Positions 15,001-25,560 of a DNA stretch of 64,000 bases are shown piece by piece. Location: contig NC_090952.1 in the NCBI RefSeq assembly GCF_040807025.1, positions 23,247,068 through 23,311,067 of the forward strand. The letters are read 5' to 3'. Position 1 is the stretch's first letter; every line of letters begins with the position of its first letter. Origin of the DNA: Struthio camelus (Eukaryota > Chordata > Aves > Struthioniformes > Struthionidae). The position numbers and the translations under genes were made by a program. A model generated the notes under the pieces. That model was not told where the DNA came from and searched no databases. It saw nothing but the letters and a program-made list of their open reading frames with translations.

Positions 15001-16600
15001 TCCCCTGTTGCTGGCTGTGAGCAGGGACCTGCCAGAGCTCCCACCAGCTGGTTCGTGCTGTATGTCGGCATTTTCCGTTCGTGGTACCGTTCGATGAAGA
15101 GGCTGCTTCCGAAATAAAGCCTGCCAAGATGCACTGGACAGCGTTTATTTTCAAGAGTTTGAGTACCCTAAACGTTGCCTTCTTTTGGGCAGCTGCCAAT
15201 ATTTACATCCAGGCAGAGAATTATACCAGCATACGCAGAGGCAGGCCATCGTTCACAGCGGGGAGCAACTTCTCCTGGTAGAAACACTTCAAGAGCCCAG
15301 TCCTACAGATTTCTCCTGGCCAAAAGTCCCCAAGAGCAGCGCAGCCCAGACACCAACGGTAAAATCCTAGTCCAGAACTGGTTCCTAAGCACCAAAGTCC
15401 AAAACCTGAGAGTCAAATTTTTGTTACTTAGAGCTCTTGCTCTTGCGCTCATGATGTTGGCTTTGATACACCTAACTCACATTTTTCTAGCAGTTATTCA
15501 TTCTTGACTAATTTTTATTTACTGAGATCTTTAGGGAGAAATTAGGAGCTGGTTTGTATTCAGGAATGCTGTGCGCAGAGGGAAAAAATAAAAGAGGGTG
15601 TTGTCCATGAAATGAAGTATGTGGGTGCTTTTATCATTAAAAATGAAAGTTACATTCTTAAAGCCATATTTGGTTGCGTGATTAGCTATTTGCTTTGTAC
15701 ATCATGGCTTAAGAATTTAATCAGTTTCCTTTCTAAAGCTTTTTTTTTTTCCTTCCCCTTTAAGAACTTCCTGAAACAAAGTATAAAAAGTCTAATCGGT
15801 AGAACATAAAAAGAAACAAATTGATGGAGTTCAATAATTTAAAAAGCAGCCCCATCCATTGCTAAAGCACAGACTAGCTCCTGCTCACATAATATGAACT
15901 GGACCAGAGTCACATGCATTAACTTATCTTTTGAAAATTTGCTAAAGAAAAGATTAATGATAGAAACAGCCATTGCAGACACATGAGTGAACAGTTTCAC
16001 TCATGCAGGTGACTCCCCAGATGCAGATACAAGGGTGCAGCATTTGTATAAAGGTAAAGGCGTCTGCATTCGCATGGGGACGGTGGAGATGCAGCTCATT
16101 AGAAACTTTGCAACTGTTTGAATTCCGTAAGGAAAGAAAGAGGAAGATGCAATAATCGCTGGCTAAACACTGCCTTTCTATAGTCCCTGATGCCATTATG
16201 GACAGCCTGCTCCAGCGGTTTAGTGGGTATCGTTCCTCGCTTTCCAAGAGCCTCCCATCACCTGAGGAGCCCACAAAACAGGCACCGGTCTAGCTATTTC
16301 CTCCTCACCTGTCATTAAAAACTTCAAACTGGCACATTTTATCACTTGCCTAGAAAAACACGCTGCTGACAGCTCGCACACAGCTGTACTGCTCTGTACT
16401 GCTGCAAACACTCCCTCAACACCCACTCGACTAGGAAGCAAGGAGGAAAGCGATATTTACACCCCCGTCACTGCCTTTAGTTTCAAACCTGCCACCTTTC
16501 CAGGAGGGAATGCCGTTGTCCCAAAAAGAGGATGCGAGAGAGATCAGAAGCAAGAATCCACGTGAGATAAACCCCACGCCCAAACACCCTCCCCTAAAAC
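1..16600. other. Intergenic, no coding exon recognised (leftmost part)
   Basis: No ORF here resembles a protein family I know. Long frames fall in GC-rich stretches and overlap on both strands. CpG-rich patches occur at about 540-1330, 6220-6480, 7420-7960, 8650-9160 and 14130-14340. An exact AP-1 site TGACTCA lies at 9218-9224. A T21 run is at 13405-13425. By mammalian order the next gene leftward should be FHL1 on the minus strand, so alternative FHL1 5' exons could lie here; none could be proved. Confidence 0.6.
13405..13425. repeat. T21 homopolymer
   Basis: Uninterrupted 21 thymines. Confidence 0.9.
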
Positions 16601-16679
16601 CGAGGCGGTTTCAGCGGTTAACTCGGCGATCCACGAGGAAACTGCTTGCTGGAAAAAGAGTGTTTTAAAAGAAGTACAC

Positions 16680-17450
16680 GTCGCGCACTTAGAGGTCGCC
16701 CGCCCGCCCGCCCGCCCCAGGCAGGATTGCCCCCTCCCCAGCAGGGCAGGGCAGAGCCCCAGCGCAAGCCCTGAAGTCGGCAGATGGGCAAAGCTGGGGG
16801 GGACGCTGAGCCTCCGCCCGCCCTGCTCAGCACGGCGATGCTCCAGAGGCAGAGGGAAAGGCATGTGCTTACTGGCTGCCGGCGAGCTGCGGCGAGGCGG
16901 CTGCTGCCCGGCGGAGGGAAGCGCTGGGCGGAGCGCAGCGCCCCGGGCGCGGGCAGGATGCGGCCGCGCGCTCCGGTGCCGCCGGCGGCGGGCGAAGGCA
17001 GCGCGGCTGGGCCGGGGGTCCCGCTGGCAGGACCGCGCCGCTTCACCGCTTATAGCGGGGAGGCGCGCTGCAAAAAAAAAAAAGTCCGTCCAGCCAATAG
17101 CGCTGTTCCTGCCTGGGGAGCAGATGGAAAGGGCGGAGGGGGGAGGAAGAGCCTGCTCCTCCCAGGGCCTGTGCACCAGCCCTTGGGGGAAAACCCAACG
17201 CGGAGCAGCGCTTGGGCCAGCGGAGCTCTTGCCCTGCTTCCCCGCAGCAGCAAAGCGCGGCCGCGGCTGGGACCGGCCGGGCTGGGCAGGGTCCCGCTGC
17301 CCCCGCAGCGCCGGGACCCCCCCCCCCAGGGCCAGTCGCACCAGGAGAGCGCAGCCCGGACGCACCCTGGCCGGGGGTCTGTCCTCAGCCCCCCCAGCCC
17401 GCCCCGGCTGCCCTCCCCCAGGGCTAACGTTTTTGCCCGCAGCTCTGTTA
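16680..17450 (-). promoter_or_regulatory. CpG island with CCAAT and TATA box on the minus strand
   Basis: Inverted CCAAT (plus CCAAT at 17094-17098, minus ATTGG) lies 40 bp upstream of TATAAG (minus strand, 17054-17049). The predicted start is near 17020, followed by 150 bp of GC-rich sequence and a good donor GCAGCCA|GTAAGC at 16872. This is the shape of a promoter plus untranslated first exon for a minus-strand gene further left, possibly FHL1 by synteny. It could also serve an unannotated noncoding RNA. Confidence 0.4.
16873..17022 (-). other. Predicted untranslated first exon, minus strand
   Basis: Runs from about 28 bp after the TATAAG box to the donor CCA|GTAAGC. No acceptor exon could be matched in the window. 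Start is approximate. Confidence 0.25.
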
Positions 17451-19692
17451 CGTTATGCGTCACCCTCAGGTTCCCAAACACAAGTTTCCAGGACAGAAAG
17501 TAAATAAAAGGGAAGGGTTGTTTCAAGTCAGAAGCCTGCAGGGAAAGAACGAACCCAACCCAAGAGCACAGCATAGATGATGCCAAAAGATGGCTATTTC
17601 CTTCAGAAAAGATGAGAGAGAGTACTATCAGGCAGAAAAAAAAAAAACAACCATTCCTATGTTTAAACAAATCTCCCATCTGTGCTGCACCACATCAGGC
17701 AAATCCGAGAACGTCCACTTTTGTTTTCCATTCCCCTCCTTTCTCCAGCCCTTATCCCGTTTGTTTTCTACTCATTCGTCTTCCAAGTTTGTCCCACTTC
17801 TTTCATGCTCCTGCTCTTGGATATGTGGTCTAGCAAGTTTTTCCACAAGAGATACTTGAGTTGGAGCTCTTGCATTACAAATAGACTTTTGTGGTGCCTT
17901 GGAGAGCCACAGAGCTTCTGGATAATGGCAGGGGAGGCAGGGCATCCTGCTGGGTATGCTAGATAGATACACTGTTGGTATCCCCAGAGAGCAGATCATG
18001 ATAGTCGAGCCAAGGAATTTGTTTGTTCAGTAAAAAGAAACAAACATTGCACAAGAGCAAATATACCCTCTTTACAGAAGCGTTTGCATTTCTGTGCATC
18101 TCTCCATTTCGTCCTACAAACAGGTGACTCCCACAGACTCTTCCAACATCCCTAACGTCCACATTAACAACATTCCTAGCAGGTACGAGAAAGTTTGTTG
18201 GTTGTGTTGTCCTCGAGTTCAAGGCTCGGACTGTCACCACTTAGCAAGAGCAGCTTCAGGCACACATAAAATACAGATGTGAAATACCAGTGTTAGTTAC
18301 TGTTACAGATTAACGTTTACATTCAACTTTCAGAGGAATCCAAATACCCGTTTCCAAAGCTCTTCCAACAAGCACAGAACTTAGTCACCCACAGCAAAGA
18401 CTTTTTCTCTAGTGGGTGTCTATAACCAGCAATCAGACCGACAAAAACATCAGCAGAAGCCTCCTGTCCCCAAGGCATAACGTCAGTTATGTGATTGCAG
18501 CTGCACAGCTCTGGGGCTGATGAGAAATCATAGACGCTAAGGCCTCGGTAGGACGGGACATTCAGGGAGAATACTCCCAGCTAGCCCAATCAAGCCAGGA
18601 GCTCTGGAAGAAACCTGAACTTTAGACTGCTGGGATAGAAAGACAAACTAGATGTCACACCAACCACAGGGAATCTTCCTCAGGGCAGTCTGGACTCTGC
18701 AGCCACCTCCTGCAGGGTTCTTCTTTCAAGACCCTGGCCACAAGAGCAGCCTGGGTCCTGCTCCAAGCCTGCCACCAACTGTCTCTCGAGCAGCCAGCTA
18801 GGCATTTAGCATGACTTCTGCCCCAGTGGAGCTGAAGTTAGTGTCCCTTCACCAGAGATCGGTCACTGCCTCTGCCGCCCCAGGAGGAGATCGTCTAGGG
18901 GCTGACCCTGCAACCTTGCAGACGCATCTTAGAGCCACGCAAGTGCACTGGTAAGCGAATGAGCCTCCAACAGGTACCCGCAGCACGTCAGCAGTGCAGC
19001 ACGCACCCTGCATCTGAGCAAGCGTCGTCAGGCAGCTGACAGGACCCTCCACCTCCCGTTTAAAATATGAGACACCTTCCGCATACAACGCAAACTGGAG
19101 ATCCCACTGCCAAGTCCCCAGAGCTACCTGATAAGTCTATCAGCCTAATGGAGCAGCAGCCAAATACCGAATCAACATGCTCTTGGTCAATATGACAAGC
19201 ATCCCACTGATTATAGCAGAGTGAGAAGTTATTAGAGTAATTCATTTTTTTTTCCTCCTAAGGTTACTGGAAAGGCCCCATCCTCTGCACGCTCCCTCCT
19301 CCATATTCCCTTGGCCTCCCTCGGATGGCCCCACGGGCACGACATCACGTCCGGAGAGAAGCAGCAGAGGAAGCGCTCGCAACTGCACACACAGTGCAAT
19401 AATAACCTAATTCTGTTTGGAAAAAAAAAAAAAAGGAGATGATTTAGAGACCAAAGACAGCACACAGCTAGAGTCCAGGAAAAGGCACTCAGGCATTTTC
19501 ATATTACAGATACAATATAGCACTGTAAAAACCTCTGCCAAAGTGCTGCATTCAACGAGAACAAACTGCAAGAATGACACAACTCATTTCAAAGGACTGA
19601 GACAGTTCTGCGTCAACCCAGAGCCATCGCCATTGCTTGCTAAGGAATACAATCAGTTACTGCGTTCACCGATTTTTGGCAAACGCGTGCAC

Positions 19693-19713
19693 ACGCACAC
19701 ACACACACACACA
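19693..19713. repeat. (CA)n microsatellite
   Basis: CACGCACACACACACACACACA in a short imperfect run. Confidence 0.85.
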
Positions 19714-21537
19714 AAGGGGTCCAAGGTATCCTTGACTAGTTATCCAAACAAAATGAACTATGAGCAGAGGCACTTAAAACTGAGTCATTTGAATTAGTCA
19801 CTCAAAGGCTAACTGCGATGAAACTTTATTTGGAAATATTTGGAGCTTATAAGGTTGCGGAGGGAGGCTGCTTTACAGCAGAGCGCTCGGCGAGGGACCC
19901 AAAGGAGCTGGAGGTTACCCCAAACCTTGCCTGAAAGCAAATGGCTTGTTCACATGGGGAAGAGGTGCGTGCCCTTTTTATCATCACCATCTTTGTTTGG
20001 ATCTCCGCTCTCTTTGAACTAAAATAGGCCAGGCCAGGGCTGGAGGTGATGGGCCTCACCCTCGCGGGCCCAGGTGTGCCCACCTGCAACGGGCTAATGA
20101 CCTGGCACCTCATTAACAAAGTCTCTGGGCAGGCAAAGCGGTGGAAAAGCTGAAGCATTGGACTCTTTCCTCCCAGGGAGGCAGGGTGCAGCTTCTTCAG
20201 TTTTTATAACAGTGCAATTAAAACATGGGTGATGTGAACCCTTTTTCCGCAGAGTCCAAGCGCACATGTGCAGCATGCTTTGGAAATTGTACGTGAAATT
20301 TGGACCTGTGCACCCGGCTGCATCATCGTCACCTGCTCAGAGGGTTAATTGCAGGAGGACTCTAGATGGACAGAGGGCTTAAGTCACTGCCAAAGGGCCT
20401 TGATGGACCCTTCCTCATCAGGGGGTGTGCAAACCCACATGAGATGAAGCACAAACTTTTCCTGAATTTAGCCGGCAAAGTAATAAGAGGCATGAGCAAA
20501 AGTGCAGCTTCCCACTTTTTTTAACATTTTTTTAATGTCAAAATATGACTGTAGCATAGCACTACAATGCCGTCACACCAACTGGAACCAACAGAGCAAA
20601 GAAACATTCAAAACCAGGAAAATCACCTACTGAAAGACCAATATCAAATCAGTCTTTGAGCAAGTGCCGAGACTGCGTTGTTCAAGGCATTGCCCCTACT
20701 CAGATTTTCCTAAGTGACACCACAATCGGCACGTTGAGAGCGGATCTCGGTTAGAGGTAGTTCCCACCTGAAAAAGCAACTGCAGGGATGGCTCGCCTAG
20801 CAGGGTGAGGGGATCGGCCCTGTCAGCCTGCGCGTCGCCCTTTGGCAGGGGCCAAAATGCTTCTCCCGGGACCAGCTGCTCCTTCTGCGCATGGAAAATT
20901 GTGAAGGTGACTCGCATTTAAAAAAGGTGATGCATCAGGCCCCCACAAAAATGGAGCCAGCTGGTGACTCCCTGGCCCCAGCAAGACTACGCTCACAACA
21001 CAAACCAAGGTTTCCACCTCTCTTTCCAGCAGCAATATGAATTTCCAAGGAATGTTGGCAGCCCGCAAAGGTATTTGCAGCCTGCAGGGGGCTGCTTGAA
21101 CGTTGCCAGGTTTCATGCCCAGGGCAGGGGTTGAGGTTTTCTGCTGTATGGTCATTTGGATCTCAGCATTTCCGGCCACGTTCGTGTGTGTGTGGGTCCT
21201 GGTGCCTCCCGCCGCAGAGCGGCTGCATCCGGGCTCAGGAGCTGTGTAAACCTGGTCTAATCCTGCGCTGCCTCGCGCCGCCCACCCGCCAAAGCGTGGG
21301 GAGTAGCCTGGGCAAGCACATAACTCCTGGGAAGCTATTGCTATGATTAAAACTTTTCGGCCACCAGTAAGTTTCCATCGACTTCCACCGCTGCTGGGCC
21401 ACGGTTTGCTTAAACCTTTCCAGGCTTTGGCCCTTCCAGCAAACACCTCAGCCAGCCCTTTAACAAGAACTGAAATCCGTCAAATATTTGCATAAGCAAA
21501 ACAGACAAAACTTGAGACAAGATTTGGTCCTTAGTTT

Positions 21538-21655
21538 TTATCCGTCGATAAGTTTGGTCCTTATCCGTTATCAGTTACTAGGTGGATACGTGGGCAGAGA
21601 GATTTGCCAGACAAAGAACAGTAATCGCGACAAGATAAACTGATAAAATAGATAA
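21538..21655. promoter_or_regulatory. Cluster of seven GATA motifs
   Basis: TTATC at 21538, 21561 and 21568; GATAA at 21547, 21634, 21642 and 21651. The left part is an imperfect duplication of TTTGGTCCTTA..TTATCCG. The density is far above chance for 118 bp and resembles a GATA-factor enhancer. The target gene is unknown. Confidence 0.45.
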
Positions 21656-22010
21656 TGTAAGGTTTTGCTTTTAACATAAAAAAAGGGATTTGGGAAAGTA
21701 TGTAGGTATGGCCACCTAGAATATGCTTATTTTTATCTCATTGTACGTAATTACCCTAACAGCTCCTTTTTCCTTGGTGTCAGGCTCACCAGGAGTTTCA
21801 CTTTCCAGATTTGAAGACGGCTTCCAGGCGTCACACCACCTCTAGACGCCTTTCTTAGCTCTAACTTGAGATTTTTTTCTTGGGGAAAAACAACAACAAC
21901 AAATGAATTCAAGGTACCCACAGGCTAACCTAAGTAAAAATAAGTGTTTTAATAGCAGAGGAGGCTTTCAAAGCATGACAAATCTCATTTTGCTCGGGTC
22001 CGCAGCTTAA

Positions 22011-22035
22011 AAAAATAAAATAAAATAAATAAATC
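22011..22035. repeat. (AAAAT)n/(AAAT)n low-complexity tract
   Basis: AAAAAAATAAAATAAAATAA then ATAAATC, directly left of a CpG-rich islet. Confidence 0.85.
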
Positions 22036-24470
22036 AAATCAACGAAGAGGCTGAGGACCGTGCAGCCCGGGCGCAGGCTTCGCCCGGCTCGGCGGCCGGG
22101 GGAGAGGCAGCCTCGGCTCTCCGCGCAGCGACTGCCGTGCGGCTCGCGGGTCCTGCTCCGTTGGGAGGCGCGTGAGGGTCTGTTTGGCGTGCTCCGGGCT
22201 GGGAAACGCGTGCGGCGGCGCGGAGAAACGAAGCAGCGCGGCCAAAGAGCGGGACGCGATCAGTGCCGGGAGCTGGGGCCGAGCTCCAGCCGCCGGTGAA
22301 GAGCCCAGCACGCCAGGTCACAAGAGCCACCGGCTACCTCAGAGCCAGGTCCTTTTCTGTGTTTGTAAATATGCCAGGAACCCTATTTACTATTTTACTA
22401 TACTAAACATGCTAGAAACCATACTTACTACTCAGTCCTAAGACGATGGTAACAAAGAAAAGTCAGGTCGCACCTTTCTACCTTTTCTGCTGGTTCCTTG
22501 TGCCCGGCAGCATTGGCTATACGACCATTTTTACCTTCCCTCTCGATTCCATTTTTCCTTTGCTGAAAAAGCCCCTATGAACGCTGCATGGCTATTTACA
22601 GCAGGCTTAGTTACAAGCAAGGTCAGATGTTGTTTTTCCCCCCTATGTCAAACAAATCAAGTGAACAGTATCCCCTTAAACTATGTGCCTGATGTTAGCG
22701 TCATATTTAAGCAAAAAGTAAATCTGCGTATGCTTTTCAAAGGCTTTATTTCACAAACAACAACAAAAAAGAAATAGTCATGGGAAAATTACTAACTCTT
22801 TGGCAGTAAGGAAATTATGAATGCAATTTCCTGAGCTCTGCGTGCTGAAGGAGCTGCGGTAAATAGCTGTCAGGCAGCTTTCCCTACCAGAAGATCTCAG
22901 ACGTGATACCAGGCTGTGCAGGAGACTTGTCCGTGCTGGACTTTTGCTCTCTTATCATGTCAGATGAGATTTTCAACCCATTTCCTCTAGCTGGCACAGA
23001 AGGAGCGCGGACACGCGTTCTTTGTTTTAAGGCAGGCTTTCTGGGAATCAGCTCTCCCGCGACAGTCGGAGAGCGCGCTTCTTAGCTAAACGCTGCTGAA
23101 CAAGAGTGATTTAAAACCAGTTTGAAGTCAAAGCGGAAAGACGCCCGAGGGACAGATCTCGGCTACGTACAGGGATATAGAGGAGCTGTCTCCCTGCCAC
23201 TTCCGCGCTGCAATAGCTGTCTTCAGCAGGAACAGCTTACCCTGATTTTTATGTGATTTTCACGCCAGGGGACGTGCCCTAGAGACCCCTCAGCGCCACC
23301 TCCTTGCCCTCCATCCCCAGCAGGGAAGGAGGGCCGGCTTCACCCCCCGCTTTGCCCCGCGGGTCCGAGCTGCTCCGTGAAAAACGCCCCGGAGCGAGGC
23401 GCGGGAACGCGTCCGGTCCCACGTCGCCCCGCCGGGACAGGCCCGGGGCCGGAGCCGGCTCTCGGCCAGCGCCGCGGGCGCGATGCCCCCGGCCCCCTTC
23501 GGGGACGTTCCTGCCCCTTGCGCAACGCCGCCAGTGTCCTTGGCAACTCGGAGCCACAAACAGCCGGCGGCAGGAGCCGAGGGGGACCGGCCAAAGGCGA
23601 AACCTGGTAACCGCCTTATAAATATTTACACGCAGGGCCGGGGCTTCGCTCGGGCCGGCTGGTCGGGAGCGCGGCCAGCCCCGCAAGCCCAGGTATTAAC
23701 TGTCCCGCTCGCCCCGGATTTCCACCGCGACATAACCCCCCGTCTCCGTGTCTGACCCCGGTGATGCTCCCGGGTGATGCCAGGATGATGCATTTTTTCC
23801 AGGGAATATTTTCCTCGGCCCCCTACACCCGTGTCACGAGTGCCATCGGTCTATTGTCAGCTCTGTCATCGCAGCGCAGGCAGATCCAGCCCTTTCAGGC
23901 GTCTGACCCAGGGCTCAGGCATTTTGTCAACAGCAAACACCGCTGCAGCAAAGTTCCCGCCGGCGAACCGGCCCGTGCAGAGCCGACGTGAAGTCACGGG
24001 GAGAGCGCGTTTGCCTTTTGGAACAATTTGGGCATTTGCGTGTGAGCAGCGGACGCGGCTCTGAACTCCCGGGGTGGAAAACACACAGTCTGGACATACC
24101 TCGTGCTTTTGCGGCGTGGCGCTCCTCTGCCAGGTAGCCACAGCTGCCTCTGCGGAGGAATCCCGTCTCCGGTTGCTGCCTCAGTTTTGCACCTTGAAAA
24201 ACGGACACAAATGCAAATAGTGACCTCGGACCACTCAACCAGACAGCTGATTTAGCTAAATAGCTTTGGGATGTTCATGTTTCTTTGTTCCAAAGCTATA
24301 AGATATGGCAAAGTGTCTGGAGAAGGGAAGATGATTGCGTTAAATCTGGCCCTTCTGTCACTGAGATCCAGAGACCCTTTCCTCCTTCAGGCATTTCCAA
24401 TTCTCTCTTATTACAAAACCCCAAAGCTTCAGAGACTAGGAGAATTTATGCAGTGCATCATAAAAGCAGC

Positions 24471-24500
24471 AGTGATTAATATTAAAGTGATTAATATTAA
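24471..24500. repeat. Perfect tandem 15-bp repeat AGTGATTAATATTAA
   Basis: Two identical units at 24471-24485 and 24486-24500, followed by CCG. Each holds GATTAAT and AATATTAA, homeodomain- or HNF1-like cores. Confidence 0.9.
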
Positions 24501-24888
24501 CCGAGGAAAAGAGAAAGGAAAGCGATGGTGCATCTAACATTCCCCTTCTTCTTCCTTAGGGAGTTTGAGGCGCGAGCTGTAACACCGGAGAGCAGATTTA
24601 GCCATCCTTCATCATAGCGTGCAGAGGAGATACTTGAAGGTGCTGCAGAGACCGAGGCTGCTGCAGGGACGTGGGAGATGCGCTGCCATTAGCAGTTCGC
24701 GGAGCTCTGCCCATGGAGCTGCTGGCAGAAACGGCGCGTCTGGGTACGGGCCAGTGCCCCAGGAGGGGTGAGGAAGGTGTCATAGGTGGGATGCAGGTGC
24801 GGGACTTGCCTGCTGGGGAGGGCTTCGGCCTTGCTCTGATTTTTTACGATTAGCCTATCCTAAAGCAGGTTCAGGGGCTGTAGCTAGC

Positions 24889-24935
24889 CTGAGGAAGAGG
24901 AGAAGGGAGAGCAGAAGGAAGAGGAGGAGGAGGTC
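24889..24935. repeat. Polypurine tract
   Basis: GGAAGAGGAGAAGGGAGAGC followed by AGAAGGAAGAGGAGGAGGAGG, nearly pure A/G and able to form triplex DNA. Confidence 0.75.
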
Positions 24936-25550
24936 GCAGGGTTTTACAGGCTGAGCAGCTGCCAACGCAGAAGGGGAGACCCCGGCTAAGGGCAGCAATA
25001 GCTCCTCATGCCACATTCAGGTGCGGACAGAGCAGGAGCTAGTCACAGCGTACGGATGCTGGGCTGCAGGCGGAGGACCGTGTCGTCCCATGGCAGAAGG
25101 ATCCGGCGGACAGGAAGGGCTCGGGGGGTAGCTGCTGGGTATCTGAAGCTCTTGATCATATTTTAGCATGGGCTCATAGGAACAGGAAGGGCAAGGTGAA
25201 ATATTCCTATTGCTGCTTCAGCCTAGGCACCATTTACATTGCAAAATGCTTTGATGATCCTTCGGGCAGTGGTTTCCTATGCACAAAGCATCCTTCGCTC
25301 CTGAGCACCTCGGTGCCCTCCCAGCTCAGCGCGGCCCACGTGGGCAGGCTAGAATAACCAACCTTGCTGCCGCTGGGAGGAGAGCTGACACACTGCGTAA
25401 AACTGACAGCTTTAATTTATACACTTCTGTATCTTTGTCCACGTTCTTGGGAGCTTATGCAAACAGGAAAGGGAGCAATGTTCACACATATCCTTAGAAG
25501 TGGCTATGACCACTCTAATCTGCAAAACACACAGGGTTAGGCGATTGCAA

Positions 25551-25560
25551 CCATATATGG
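25551..25560. promoter_or_regulatory. Perfect CArG box CCATATATGG
   Basis: Exact CC(A/T)6GG palindrome, the SRF-binding consensus. Relevant because the expected neighbour FHL1 is a muscle LIM-domain gene, but linkage to it is inference. Confidence 0.45.

Noticed and set aside
16544-17679. Long ORFs on both strands of the 17 kb CpG island
   Set aside because: Overlapping frames on both strands in GC-rich DNA. The region is better explained as a promoter island; no LIM-domain cysteine pattern expected of FHL1 is present.
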